Below, piece after piece: positions 55,704 to 64,000 of a stretch of 64,000 nucleotides of DNA. The DNA comes from JAPOXR01 sp963662395 (GTDB lineage: Bacteria > Pseudomonadota > Alphaproteobacteria > Rhodobacterales > Rhodobacteraceae), in NCBI GenBank assembly GCA_963662395.1, contig OY759511.1:3844001-3908000 (forward strand). Direction: 5' to 3'. Within the stretch, counting starts at the first letter, position 1. Each line of letters begins with the position of its first letter. Both the position numbers and the translations under genes were made by a program. The notes under the pieces are model-generated. The model saw only the letters and a list, made by a program, of their open reading frames with translations. It was not told the DNA's origin and did not search any database.

Positions 55704-56450
55704 TTGAATGCGCAGCATCCAATCATCGAAATCAGGAATCTCGACAAGTTCTTCGGCAGTTTCCAGGCATTGTCGGATGTGAGCCTGACCGTCCGGTCCG
55801 GAGAGCGGGTCGTGATATGCGGGCCGTCCGGCTCTGGCAAATCCACGCTCATTCGTTGCGTCAACCGGCTCGAGAACCACTCCGCCGGCGAGTTGATGGT
55901 CGATGGCATCAGGCTGGATGACGAGACCAGGAATATCAGGGCCGTCCGCATGGAAGTCGGGATGGTGTTCCAGCAATTCAACCTGTTTCCACATCTGACC
56001 GTTCTCCAGAACCTGACGGTCGGGCCGGTCCGGGTGCGCAAGCTCTCGAAGCAGGAAGCGGAGGAGAGGGCGAGGAAATACCTCGAGCGCGTTCACATCC
56101 CGGAACAGGCCGACAAGTATCCATCCCAGCTTTCCGGCGGGCAGCAGCAACGGGTGGCCATCGCCCGGTCGCTGTGCATGGAGCCGCGGATCATGCTGTT
56201 CGATGAGCCGACATCGGCGCTTGATCCGGAAATGATCAACGAGGTTCTCGACGTGATGGTCGAACTGGCATCGACCGGCATGACCATGGTGTGCGTGACC
56301 CACGAGATGGGGTTTGCCCGCAAGGTTGCCGACACCATGGTCTTCATGGAGGATGGCCGGATCGTCGAAACCGCACCGCCGGACAAGTTCTTTTCCAACC
56401 CGTCAAGCGAGAGGTGCCGCATGTTCCTTGACCAGATCCTCGAGCACTGA
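55704..56450 (+). CDS. Polar amino-acid ABC transporter ATP-binding protein
   Basis: A 248-residue ATPase of the GlnQ/HisP type and the first gene of a four-gene importer. Walker A is GPSGSGKSTLIRCVN, the signature LSGGQQQRVAIARSL and Walker B IMLFDEPTSALDPE. TTG at 55704 is preceded by GGGGGAG and is the probable start. The first permease begins five bases after the stop. Confidence 0.93.
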   Translation: MNAQHPIIEIRNLDKFFGSFQALSDVSLTVRSGERVVICGPSGSGKSTLIRCVNRLENHSAGELMVDGIRLDDETRNIRAVRMEVGMVFQQFNLFPHLTVLQNLTVGPVRVRKLSKQEAEERARKYLERVHIPEQADKYPSQLSGGQQQRVAIARSLCMEPRIMLFDEPTSALDPEMINEVLDVMVELASTGMTMVCVTHEMGFARKVADTMVFMEDGRIVETAPPDKFFSNPSSERCRMFLDQILEH

Positions 56451-56455
56451 CGGCC

Positions 56456-57304
56456 GTGACACCGGTGGCTGAGGGCAGACCGGCACAGGCGGTGCCGCGT
56501 GTCACGCCGGCGCAGCGTTTTCGGGAGATGATCAGGTCAAGGCCGGCCTCGGTCATCCTCTACCTGATCATCCTCTACCTGATTGTCAGGATGTCGCTGA
56601 CCGGCGCCGAAGCCATGGGCTACAACTGGCAATGGTATCGAATTCCCGATTACCTGTTCCGGCTTACCGATGACGGATTCCAGTGGGGCGAGATAGCGAT
56701 CGGGCTGGTCAAGACCATCGACCTTTCGGTCAGATCCTTCCTGCTGGCCACGATTCTCGGGCTGTTCGTGGCAATCCTTCGCCTGTCGGGACTGGTCGTC
56801 GGCAGTGCGGTGGCAGTGGCCTACCTGGAATTCATCCGCAACATGCCGTTGCTGGTCCTGCTGTATCTCATCTATTACGTGCTGGGACCGATTTTCAAAT
56901 TCGACCGGTTCTCGGCATCAATCCTGTGCCTGGCCATCTACCATTCGGCGCTGATTTCGGAGATTTTTCGTGCCGGCATCAACGCCATCAGCGTCGGGCA
57001 ATGGGAAGCGGCCCGGTCGATCGGCATGTCGACCACGCAGTGCTACCGCCACATCATCCTGCCGCAATCGGTCAAATTCATGCTGCCGCCCCTGACTGGC
57101 GAGGCGGTACACCTGATCAAGAGCTCGGCGATTGTCAGCGTGATCGCCGTTGCCGAGTTGACGACGATCGGCAGGAACCTGATATCCGACACCTATATGA
57201 GTTTCGAGATTTGGTTCACCGTGGCCGCTGTGTACATGGTGGTCACTCTCATCCTGTCCGTATTCGTTTCACACCTGGAGAAACGGTATGCGGTCACAAC
57301 ATAG
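56456..57304 (+). CDS. Polar amino-acid ABC transporter permease
   Basis: A 282-residue inner-membrane HisM/HisQ-type permease starting with GTG. About five helices are visible. The conserved EAA loop is AISVGQWEAARSIGMSTTQC followed by ILPQSVKFMLPPL. A cytoplasmic N-terminal extension of about 30 residues precedes the first helix. It pairs with the second permease at 58237. Confidence 0.9.
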   Translation: MTPVAEGRPAQAVPRVTPAQRFREMIRSRPASVILYLIILYLIVRMSLTGAEAMGYNWQWYRIPDYLFRLTDDGFQWGEIAIGLVKTIDLSVRSFLLATILGLFVAILRLSGLVVGSAVAVAYLEFIRNMPLLVLLYLIYYVLGPIFKFDRFSASILCLAIYHSALISEIFRAGINAISVGQWEAARSIGMSTTQCYRHIILPQSVKFMLPPLTGEAVHLIKSSAIVSVIAVAELTTIGRNLISDTYMSFEIWFTVAAVYMVVTLILSVFVSHLEKRYAVTT

Positions 57305-57339
57305 GGGCCGATTGCCCCGCAACAAACTAGGAGACTAGA

Positions 57340-58173
57340 ATGAAGTTTACCAGACGTGTTCTCGGAGCAGCCCTGGCCGGCGTTTTGGCGGCGGGAATTG
57401 CCCTTCCATCCTACGCCCAGAGTACGATGCAGCAATTGAGCGGCGAAAGCGTGGTCGAGACGATCAAGAAACGCGGCGTGATCAAGATCGGCCTGTCGCT
57501 GTTCGTTCCATGGTCGATGCGCGACAAGAATGGCGAACTGATCGGGTTCGAGCTGGATGTTGGTCGCCAGTTGGCCAGCGACATGGGTGTCGAGGTCGAA
57601 TTCGTGCCCACGGCCTGGGACGGGATCATTCCGGCGCTGGTGTCCGGGAAGTTTGATGTCATCATCAGTGGAATGTCGGTGACCGCCCAGCGGAACCTGA
57701 CCATCAACTTCACTGACCCCTATGCCTATTCCGGCCTGACGATCCTTGCCAACCGCCAGTTGACCGAAGGAATGTCGCTTGAAGACCTCAACAGCCCGGA
57801 CGTGATCTTCACCGCCCGTCGTGGAGCAACGCCGGCCGTGGTCATTCCGCTGGTATTCCCGGAAGCGCAGCTTCTCCAGTTTGACGAGGACGGCGCCGCG
57901 GCACAGGAAGTCCTGAATGGCAACGCCCATGCAACCATGGCTGCCGAGCCGACCCCGTCGCGCGAGGCGCGTACCTATCCGGAGACACTGCATGTTCCCT
58001 ATGACGCGCTGTATGACCAGCGTGGAGAAGGATTTGCGGTCCGCAAGGGCGATCCGGATGCTCTCAACTACTTCAACAACTGGATTTCCCACCAGTGGAG
58101 AGTTGGCTGGTTGAAGGAGCGTCATGATTACTGGTTCACCACCGAAGATTGGGCCGACCAGATCGCCAACTGA
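57340..58173 (+). CDS. Polar amino-acid ABC transporter binding protein (SBP_bac_3)
   Basis: A 277-residue periplasmic family 3 binding protein. The signal is MKFTRRVLGAALAGVLAAGI, cut near SYA-QST. Ligand-binding landmarks are KIGLSLFVPWSMRDKNGELI then GFELDVGRQLA, and TAQRNLTINFTDPYAYSGLT. AGGAG is well placed upstream. The ligand is an amino acid or betaine-like compound; the exact one is unknown. A hairpin follows the gene. Confidence 0.92.
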   Translation: MKFTRRVLGAALAGVLAAGIALPSYAQSTMQQLSGESVVETIKKRGVIKIGLSLFVPWSMRDKNGELIGFELDVGRQLASDMGVEVEFVPTAWDGIIPALVSGKFDVIISGMSVTAQRNLTINFTDPYAYSGLTILANRQLTEGMSLEDLNSPDVIFTARRGATPAVVIPLVFPEAQLLQFDEDGAAAQEVLNGNAHATMAAEPTPSREARTYPETLHVPYDALYDQRGEGFAVRKGDPDALNYFNNWISHQWRVGWLKERHDYWFTTEDWADQIAN

Positions 58174-58180
58174 CGACATG

Positions 58181-58207
58181 CAGCCCGCCGCACCGGGCGG
58201 CGGGCTG
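58181..58207 (+). terminator. Hairpin after the binding-protein gene
   Basis: A perfect 10-base stem, CAGCCCGCCG (58181–58190) with CGGCGGGCTG (58198–58207), just after the stop of the binding-protein gene and followed by ATTTCCC. The weak T run suggests partial termination or 3'-end protection, giving excess binding protein over the second permease. Confidence 0.65.
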
Positions 58208-58236
58208 ATTTCCCACCTGATGCTGCGATGTGAAAG

Positions 58237-59121
58237 ATGAACGGATTGCGAAAGAAACTGCACTGGATGGATTACGTCATCGTGGCGCTCCTGGTGCTGT
58301 TCTTCGGCTATATCTGGCTCGAGATCGGCGGGACGCTCAATTACAAGTGGCGATGGGACCAGATCCCGAATTACCTGTTCCGCTATGACGAGGAGCGGGA
58401 GCGGTGGGTTGCCAATGTCCTGATTCTGGGGCTGATCACCACCATCAGGATCAGTATCTATGCCAGCGTTCTGGCCCTGGTGCTCGGAATCATCCTTGGT
58501 GTTGCACGAACCTCCCGCAACCTGACGGTGCGGATGCTGGCGCGGACCTATCTGGAGTTCCTGCGGAACATTCCGCCGGTCGTGGTCATTTTCATCTTTT
58601 TCTTCTTCCTGTCCGAACAACTCATTGCGGCACTCAATATCGAGGATTGGGCCCGGGGCATTTCCAGGCAGGAGGACAAGTTTCTCTGGGAGTTCTTTTT
58701 CGGCGACATGCGGCGATTCCCGTCGCTGATTTCCGGGATCATCGTCCTCGCATTGTTCGAAAGTGCATTTGTCGGCGAGATCGTCCGGGCCGGAATCGAA
58801 TCCATTGGCCGCGGCCAGCTGGAGGCATCGAGGTCGCTCGGTCTGCACTGGACCGATGAATTGCGGTTCATCGTGCTGCCGCAGGCGCTGAGGAAGGTGC
58901 TGCCGCCACTGGCCAACCAGTTCATTTCACTGATCAAGGACAGTGCCATCATTTCACTGATCTCCGTTCAGGATCTCACGCTGAGAACGGTGGAGCTGGC
59001 CAATTCCACCCGGCTGACATTCGAATCATGGATCACCACTGCCGGGCTTTATTTCGGCCTGTGTTTCAGCCTGTCGATGTTGTTCAGATACCTGGAAAAC
59101 CGCGGCAACCGACAACCCTGA
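58237..59121 (+). CDS. Polar amino-acid ABC transporter permease
   Basis: A 294-residue second permease of the importer. The EAA loop is SIGRGQLEASRSLGLHWTDE followed by VLPQALRKVLPPLANQF. It differs from the first permease in an insert between helices (NIEDWARGISRQEDKF) and belongs to the AapQ/BztB-like group in general layout. It ends the importer operon, convergent with the Rieske oxygenase. Confidence 0.9.
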   Translation: MNGLRKKLHWMDYVIVALLVLFFGYIWLEIGGTLNYKWRWDQIPNYLFRYDEERERWVANVLILGLITTIRISIYASVLALVLGIILGVARTSRNLTVRMLARTYLEFLRNIPPVVVIFIFFFFLSEQLIAALNIEDWARGISRQEDKFLWEFFFGDMRRFPSLISGIIVLALFESAFVGEIVRAGIESIGRGQLEASRSLGLHWTDELRFIVLPQALRKVLPPLANQFISLIKDSAIISLISVQDLTLRTVELANSTRLTFESWITTAGLYFGLCFSLSMLFRYLENRGNRQP

Positions 59122-59220
59122 CCACATGCCGGGCGCAGTCCGTAGGGTCGTGCCCGACGCGTGCTGGCCAGGTGACAAACGGGCCGCATGACTGGTGTCG
59201 GCCTTCGGCGCCCGCCATTC

Positions 59221-60246
59221 CTATGCCGAGCCGCCTGACTCGATCAGTTTGCGGAGCGAGTTCCGGAACAGCTTGGCCCCGGCATCGAGCCCGAGATCGA
59301 TATTGGGCGTGGACCTGTTCTTCATGCCGGAATGAACGGAGACGAGGACATCCCGGTCTTCCTCGAAGGCCGCCCTTGCCCCGTCATTCATCCGCTTGGA
59401 GATTGCCCGGTCATCCGGGTCGGTATTGCGATGCTGGAACCAGAAATACCTGGTCCTGTCCTCGTCGATCGGGGTCATGAAGTTGTACGAGATATTGATA
59501 TAGGTCAGTTCATCCGGCTCCAGCCCCGGACCGCCGGTGCCGGCCGGCGCGTAGACCGACTTGTTGAGGCCGATGGCCGGGTAGCACATCTCGTAATGCT
59601 GGAGACGGTCGCACTCGCCGTCGAATTTCACCAGGTCGGCATAATATGGCGACGGCATTCCGCCATGGATCCATCGCCAGACGATCACGCCGCGGTCGGT
59701 CCGGTCGACCGTCAGCGGGCTGTCATCGGTCCCGGCACCGGCAAACGAGGTGACATGCACCCAGGCCACGTGGCTGGGATCAAGCAGGTTGTCGGCCACC
59801 CACAGATAGTTGCAGTCGATGTCGAGAACACCGCCATCCGTCATGCCCCATCCCGGGTTGTCGAAATTCTCGATCGGGAAGATCAGGTCAGGGTCTGCAT
59901 CTCCGGGCTCGCCCATCCAGATCCACAGGAATCGGTACCGGTCCACCACCGGGTATGACTTGACCACCGCCCGGCCCGGGATGCGTCCCGGCTGGGTAGG
60001 GGCGGCGACACAGTGTCCGGTGCAATCGAAGGTCAGCCCGTGATAGCCGCATTCGACGGCATCACCCCTGAGACGCCCCTTCGACAATGGGAGCTTCCGG
60101 TGCGGGCAGGCATCCTCCAGCGCCACCGGCTGCCCGTCCTCCCTGCGGTAGATCACCACCTGCTCATCGAGAAAGGTCTCCGGTTTCAGCTCCCGGCCGA
60201 ATTCCCTGCTCCAGCCGGCGACATACCACGCACTCCTGAGATACAT
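59221..60246 (-). CDS. Rieske non-heme iron oxygenase, VanA/DdmC-like
   Basis: A 341-residue oxygenase. The Rieske cluster ligands are Cys47-x-His49 and Cys66-x-x-His69 (CPHRKLPLSKGRLRGDAVEC, then GYHG). The mononuclear iron site reads NLLDPSHVAWVH with Asn153, Asp156, His159 and His164. Size and layout match O-demethylases such as VanA and dicamba monooxygenase. The start at 60246 (MYLRSAWYVAG) has AAGGA eight bases upstream. No dedicated reductase is adjacent. Its neighbours (importer, sarcosine oxidase) suggest a methylated substrate, which is inference. Confidence 0.88.
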   Translation of the reverse strand: MYLRSAWYVAGWSREFGRELKPETFLDEQVVIYRREDGQPVALEDACPHRKLPLSKGRLRGDAVECGYHGLTFDCTGHCVAAPTQPGRIPGRAVVKSYPVVDRYRFLWIWMGEPGDADPDLIFPIENFDNPGWGMTDGGVLDIDCNYLWVADNLLDPSHVAWVHVTSFAGAGTDDSPLTVDRTDRGVIVWRWIHGGMPSPYYADLVKFDGECDRLQHYEMCYPAIGLNKSVYAPAGTGGPGLEPDELTYINISYNFMTPIDEDRTRYFWFQHRNTDPDDRAISKRMNDGARAAFEEDRDVLVSVHSGMKNRSTPNIDLGLDAGAKLFRNSLRKLIESGGSA

Positions 60247-60395
60247 GCGGTGATCCTTCATTCCTGCAGGCATCTTTTGCACCAGAATTCGGACCCGGAG
60301 CAAGGCTGTTTGTTGTTGCCGGGGCTGCAGAATTGCTGCTTGAAACTCCTCGCCGGCGCGCGAGAATGACCGGGTGCCAAGAGCGGGAGGACGAA

Positions 60396-61001
60396 ATGTC
60401 GGCCTGGATCAGGATGATATCGGATGAAGATGCCGACCAGGAACAGAAATCGGCACTGGAGCTGGCGCGCACCCCGCACGGGACCGTCGACAACGTCATG
60501 CGGGTCCACTCGTTGCGCCCGTCGACGATGCGTGGCCATTTCCTTCTCTACCGGGCGGTCCTGCATGATGATGCCAACCGGCTCCCCTCCTGGCTGCAGG
60601 AGACAATCTCCAGCTACGTGTCGATGCTCAATGACTGTGAATATTCCCTGGCCAATCACTGGGCCAATGCCAGGCATCTGATCGGCGACGAGTCACGGGC
60701 CGCCGCCATCAGGCAGGCACTGGAGGTGCGGCGGCCCGAGGATGCCTTTGACGGTCTGGAGTTGGCGCTCCTGCGCTACTCGGCCAAACTGACGACCAGC
60801 CCGCAGGACATGACCCGCAGCGATGTCGAGGAGTTGCAGAGGGAAGGGCTGGATGATGGCTGCATCCTGGAGGTCAACCAGATCGTCGGATATTTCAACT
60901 ATGCCAACCGGTTGTTGAACGGGCTCGGCGTCACCACCGATGGTGATGTCGTGGGATACTATGCCGGGGATGAGGGCACAGCAGCGCAAGATGAAGATTG
61001 A
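60396..61001 (+). CDS. Carboxymuconolactone decarboxylase/AhpD-like protein
   Basis: A 201-residue protein from ATG 60396 (MSAWIRMISD) with GGGAGGA just upstream; the ATG at 60333 is within the divergent promoter region. The AhpD-type segment is ETISSYVSMLNDCEYSLANH. The usual C-x-x-C is Cys81-x-x-Ser84, so the second thiol is missing while Glu69 and His88 remain. It may be a peroxidase-related relative without the disulfide cycle. It precedes soxB by 100 bases. Confidence 0.78.
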   Translation: MSAWIRMISDEDADQEQKSALELARTPHGTVDNVMRVHSLRPSTMRGHFLLYRAVLHDDANRLPSWLQETISSYVSMLNDCEYSLANHWANARHLIGDESRAAAIRQALEVRRPEDAFDGLELALLRYSAKLTTSPQDMTRSDVEELQREGLDDGCILEVNQIVGYFNYANRLLNGLGVTTDGDVVGYYAGDEGTAAQDED

Positions 61002-61101
61002 TTGCCGGGCCGTGGCAGGATAATCGACAGCACACGATACCCAATCGGCCTGCGCCGATGATCCGGCAGGCAGTGGCAGGATATTCGGCAAGCCTTGATC
61101 C

Positions 61102-62352
61102 ATGGAACGATTTTCACTTTTTGCCCTGGCAAGGCATGCGTTCAACGGACATCGAAGCTGGGGTCCGCTCTGGCGCAGTCATCCGCTGTCCAGCGACTAT
61201 GATACGCTGATCGTCGGGGCCGGTGGACATGGGCTGGCCACCGCCTATTACCTGGCCAGGAATCACGGGCAGAAGAAGATTGCCGTCCTGGAGCGAGGCT
61301 GGCTCGGCGGCGGCAATGTCGGACGCAACACCATTACCATCCGCTCCAACTACCTGCGCGACGAGAGCATTCCGTTCTACGTGAAATCGGTGTCGCTCTA
61401 TGAGGGGTTGACCGACGAGTTGAATTTCAACCTCATGCACAACAAGCGCGGGATGATCGATGTCGTGCAGACCTATCCGAAATTGCGGGAGTTGCGCCGC
61501 AAGCAGCTGGCCATGGACCTGCATGGTTCAACCTATGTGGATATGAGCGTCGATGAGGTCAGGCGGAGAATCCCTGCCCTGATCGGCGGCGGTCCGGACT
61601 CCCGGTTGCCGATCATTGCCGGAATGCTGCATCCCGATGCCGCCACCAATCGCCACGATGCGGTGGCATGGGGGTATGCACGGGCTGCCGATTCGCTTGG
61701 CGTGGAGATCCACCAGAATACGGAGGTCACCGGGTTGCTGCGCAACGAATCGGGGGCGATATGCGGCGTGGAGACCAACCGCGGCCGCATCAATGCCGGC
61801 AAGACATGCCTCGCAGTGTCCGGCCACACCACGACCATCGCCGAAACGGCAGGGCTTCGGCTGCCGCTGAGGACCTTCAACCTTTCGGCGTTCGTGTCCG
61901 AGCCGGTCAAGCCGGTCATTGATGTGGTGGTGAACTGCCCGGATCTCGGCGTCTACCTGTCGCAGACCGACAAGGGAGAGCTGGTCATCGGCGGAGCGGC
62001 CGATCCGGGACAGTCCTTTCGCCGCGATATCAGGCAGAACGTGTTCGAGGACTCGGTTGTCGGCATGCTGGAGCTGTTTCCGTCCTTCCGGCGGCTGAAG
62101 ATGCTGCGCCAATGGGGCGGTCATCTCGACATGGCCCATGATGCCTCGCCGATCATCACCAGGGCCGGTCCGCCGGGCCTGTTCATTACCGCAGGGTGGT
62201 GGGGCGGCTACAAGGCGATACCGGCCGGCGGCCTCACCTTTGCTCATCTCATTGCAACCGGCACGCCGCATCCCCTGGCCGAAGGATTCCTGCTGGAGCG
62301 ATTCTCGAAGCTGGATTTCGTCCTGGAGTCCGGAACAACGGCCCAGATCTGA
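61102..62352 (+). CDS. soxB: Sarcosine oxidase subunit beta
   Basis: A 416-residue flavoprotein subunit of heterotetrameric sarcosine oxidase. The complex oxidatively demethylates sarcosine (N-methylglycine) and passes the methyl as 5,10-methylene-THF. The FAD-binding DTLIVGAGGHGLATAYYLA and the motif GRNTITIRSNYL are standard. RHDAVAWGYA contains His185, which matches the histidine that carries FMN covalently. The C-terminal GWWGGYKAIPAGG is typical. It is followed by soxD after nine bases. Confidence 0.94.
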   Translation: MERFSLFALARHAFNGHRSWGPLWRSHPLSSDYDTLIVGAGGHGLATAYYLARNHGQKKIAVLERGWLGGGNVGRNTITIRSNYLRDESIPFYVKSVSLYEGLTDELNFNLMHNKRGMIDVVQTYPKLRELRRKQLAMDLHGSTYVDMSVDEVRRRIPALIGGGPDSRLPIIAGMLHPDAATNRHDAVAWGYARAADSLGVEIHQNTEVTGLLRNESGAICGVETNRGRINAGKTCLAVSGHTTTIAETAGLRLPLRTFNLSAFVSEPVKPVIDVVVNCPDLGVYLSQTDKGELVIGGAADPGQSFRRDIRQNVFEDSVVGMLELFPSFRRLKMLRQWGGHLDMAHDASPIITRAGPPGLFITAGWWGGYKAIPAGGLTFAHLIATGTPHPLAEGFLLERFSKLDFVLESGTTAQI

Positions 62353-62361
62353 GGTGATGTC

Positions 62362-62622
62362 GTGCTGCAGCTGAACTGCCCGTTTTGTGGCGCCAGGGAT
62401 GAGCGGGAATTCACCTATGGCGGCCCGCTGGCCGAGCGGCGTCCTGACAATGCCGGCGATCTCGATCCCGAGGCCTGGGTAGAGCGGATCACGGTGCCGG
62501 ACAATCCCCTGGGCGTGGTCAGGGAATGGTGGTGGCACGAGCGAGGCTGCAGCGAGTGGGTGCTGGTCGAGCGCGACACCAGGAGCCATGCACTGGGTGT
62601 CGGCAATGGAGAGAAGCGATGA
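62362..62622 (+). CDS. soxD: Sarcosine oxidase subunit delta
   Basis: An 86-residue zinc-binding subunit starting with GTG. Cys6 and Cys9 (NCPFCG), and the His and Cys of WWWHERGCSEW, are the zinc ligands. It overlaps the soxA start (ATGA at 62619). Confidence 0.93.
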   Translation: MLQLNCPFCGARDEREFTYGGPLAERRPDNAGDLDPEAWVERITVPDNPLGVVREWWWHERGCSEWVLVERDTRSHALGVGNGEKR

Positions 62623-64000
62623 CCGGCAACCGTCTTGACCGAGGCGGGTTGATCGATCGCAGCCGGCCGCTCGAGTATCGATTCAATGGCCGCCCGTATC
62701 GGGGCCTCGAGGGCGACAGCCTGGCCTCGGCCTTGCTGGCCGGCGGTGAGGTGTTGACCGGAAGGAGTTTCAAATACCACCGGCCCCGGGGCATCATGAC
62801 CTGTGGAATCGACGAGCCCGGCACCATAGTCGAACTCCTGGGCGAGGATGCATGCGGCAATCTTGCTGCGCCATCGGTCAGCTTGCGGGACGGGATGCAT
62901 GCCAGGACCGTCAATTGCTGGCCATCGCCGCAACTTGATGTCGGCGCCGTCAACCGGATCCTCGCTCCACTGCTTCCGGCAGGTTTCTACTACAAGACAT
63001 TCTTCCGGCCCGGCTGGAGATTCGCCGGTCCGCTGATCAGGCGGGCGGCAGGCCTCGGGCACGCCCCGGGGTCGCCACCTCGATCCGGTCGCTTCGAGAC
63101 CCGCAACCGCCACTGTGACGTGCTGGTTGTCGGCGCCGGCCCGGCCGGGCTGGCGTTGGCCCGGCAGGTTGCCGCCGCCGGCACCAGGGTCATCATCGTC
63201 GACCGGGGCATGCAGGCGGGAGGATGCCTCCTCGACAGGAGGCAGGATATCGACGGGATGCCGGGCAGTGACTGGGCATCGGAATGTCACCGGGCGCTGC
63301 TGGAAAATGACCGGGCGGATATCCTCCTGAATTCCGAGGCATGGGCCATCCGCGAGCACAATCTGGTTATGGTCTGCGAGCGGTCTCCGAATGACCGGGA
63401 CGTCATCGAGCGGAACTGGAGCATCCGCGCCCGCCACGTGGTCATGGCCACCGGCTCCGGCGAGAGAATGCTGGTCTTTCCGAACAATGACCGCCCGGGG
63501 GTCATGCTCGCATCGGCGGTCCAGTCCTATGTGAACCGATATGCAGTCAGGCCCGGCCAGAGGGCGGTGATTCTTGCCAATAATGACAGCGCCTACAGTG
63601 CCGCCCGCGACATGCAGGAAGCCGGAATCGAGCTGGCGGCAATCGTCGATACCAGGCAGCAGGTCTCGGCCGGTGCCATGACCGGCCTGGATGGGGTGGA
63701 AGTGCTGCGCGGTCACCAGGTCAACTCGGTTGCCGGGCAGCGCAGGGTCGGCGCTGTCAGCGTCGGGCCGGTGGCGGGCGGCCCGTCCCGTCGGATCCAT
63801 TGTGACCTGCTGGCGGTTTCGGGCGGTTGGGACCCGTCGGTCCGTCTCTGGTCACAGGCCCGCGGGGCGCTGGAATACGATGCGGATGCATGTGCCTTTC
63901 TTCCTGCCGGCGGCAATTCGCAGATCACATGTGTTGGCGGCTCGGCAGGACTCCACTCGATCGGCCGGGCGCTGGCCGATGCAACCCGTTCCGGCAGCCG
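62619..64000 (+). CDS. soxA: Sarcosine oxidase subunit alpha (cut by window end)
   Basis: The first 460 residues of a protein that normally has about 1000. The N-terminal ferredoxin-like domain (GRSFKYHRPRGIMTCGIDEP) is followed by an NAD/FAD-binding region (HCDVLVVGAGPAGLALARQV) and by HVVMATGSGERMLVFPNNDR then PGVMLASAVQSYV. The C-terminal THF-binding aminomethyltransferase domain lies beyond the window, as should soxG. It is translationally coupled to soxD. Confidence 0.93.
   Translation, partial: MTGNRLDRGGLIDRSRPLEYRFNGRPYRGLEGDSLASALLAGGEVLTGRSFKYHRPRGIMTCGIDEPGTIVELLGEDACGNLAAPSVSLRDGMHARTVNCWPSPQLDVGAVNRILAPLLPAGFYYKTFFRPGWRFAGPLIRRAAGLGHAPGSPPRSGRFETRNRHCDVLVVGAGPAGLALARQVAAAGTRVIIVDRGMQAGGCLLDRRQDIDGMPGSDWASECHRALLENDRADILLNSEAWAIREHNLVMVCERSPNDRDVIERNWSIRARHVVMATGSGERMLVFPNNDRPGVMLASAVQSYVNRYAVRPGQRAVILANNDSAYSAARDMQEAGIELAAIVDTRQQVSAGAMTGLDGVEVLRGHQVNSVAGQRRVGAVSVGPVAGGPSRRIHCDLLAVSGGWDPSVRLWSQARGALEYDADACAFLPAGGNSQITCVGGSAGLHSIGRALADATRSGS

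Noticed and set aside
1..64000. CRISPR array or prophage
   Set aside because: No regularly spaced repeats and no phage structural genes were seen.

Overview
The window is a GC-rich bacterial chromosome segment that is densely coded on both strands. Gene content and order point to an alphaproteobacterium. Evidence includes infA–maf–RNase E/G, an SUV3-like helicase followed by fdxA–carD, divergent tadA/rluB, a DUF2927 lipoprotein, a five-step (HutF-type) histidine route, a type A RNase P RNA, and frequent GTG/TTG starts (plus one likely CTG start). Family-level placement is not possible from the sequence alone; a marine Rhodobacterales- or Rhodospirillales-like background is an inference.

Layout, left half. 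A frameshifted VOC–cupin gene (0.5–1.6 kb) faces nadK. glyA, infA–maf–RNase E/G and tRNA-Phe follow (2.7–6.4 kb). Histidine catabolism occupies 6.4–14.7 kb: hutF on the minus strand, then hutI-hutH-hutU on the plus strand with overlapping starts and stops. Between them lie a gene-poor GC-rich stretch and a small exported lectin-like protein. A sugar kinase and a DUF2927 lipoprotein precede a complete insertion sequence (17.12–19.46 kb), whose transposase is a DruA (DUF4338) domain fused to a Tn5/IS4-type DDE transposase. Housekeeping genes resume with rluB/tadA, a ceramidase, gatC-gatA, an Excalibur-type lipoprotein and a peptidoglycan amidase. A small decayed island (25.8–28.2 kb: DUF4143 ATPase, broken alpha/beta hydrolase, integrase arm-domain remnant) sits beside rnpB, which is followed by rpmG.

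Layout, right half. A Bax-inhibitor-1 homologue is followed by a five-gene peptide ABC importer operon on the minus strand (dppD-F-A-B-C order). Next come a quinone oxidoreductase, an inositol-phosphatase-family enzyme, a lysophospholipase/SCP2 pair, and the TPR–helicase–fdxA–carD group. cobS and cobT (lower-ligand assembly of cobalamin) diverge at 44.8–45.0 kb. A Kef-type antiporter is divergent from a 1055-residue protein that fuses a cobalamin/Fe-S reductive dehalogenase to a flavin/NAD/2Fe-2S reductase. It is followed closely by an acetylpolyamine-amidohydrolase-like gene.

The last 10 kb looks catabolic. It holds a membrane desaturase overlapping a Rieske ferredoxin, a polar amino-acid ABC importer, a VanA-like Rieske oxygenase, an AhpD-like protein, and the start of a heterotetrameric sarcosine-oxidase operon (soxB-soxD-soxA, soxA cut by the window edge). 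A reasonable reading is uptake and oxidative demethylation of an N- or O-methylated amino-acid-like compound, with C1 units going to tetrahydrofolate. The most unusual items are the self-contained reductive dehalogenase near cobalamin genes and the DruA-fused transposase.
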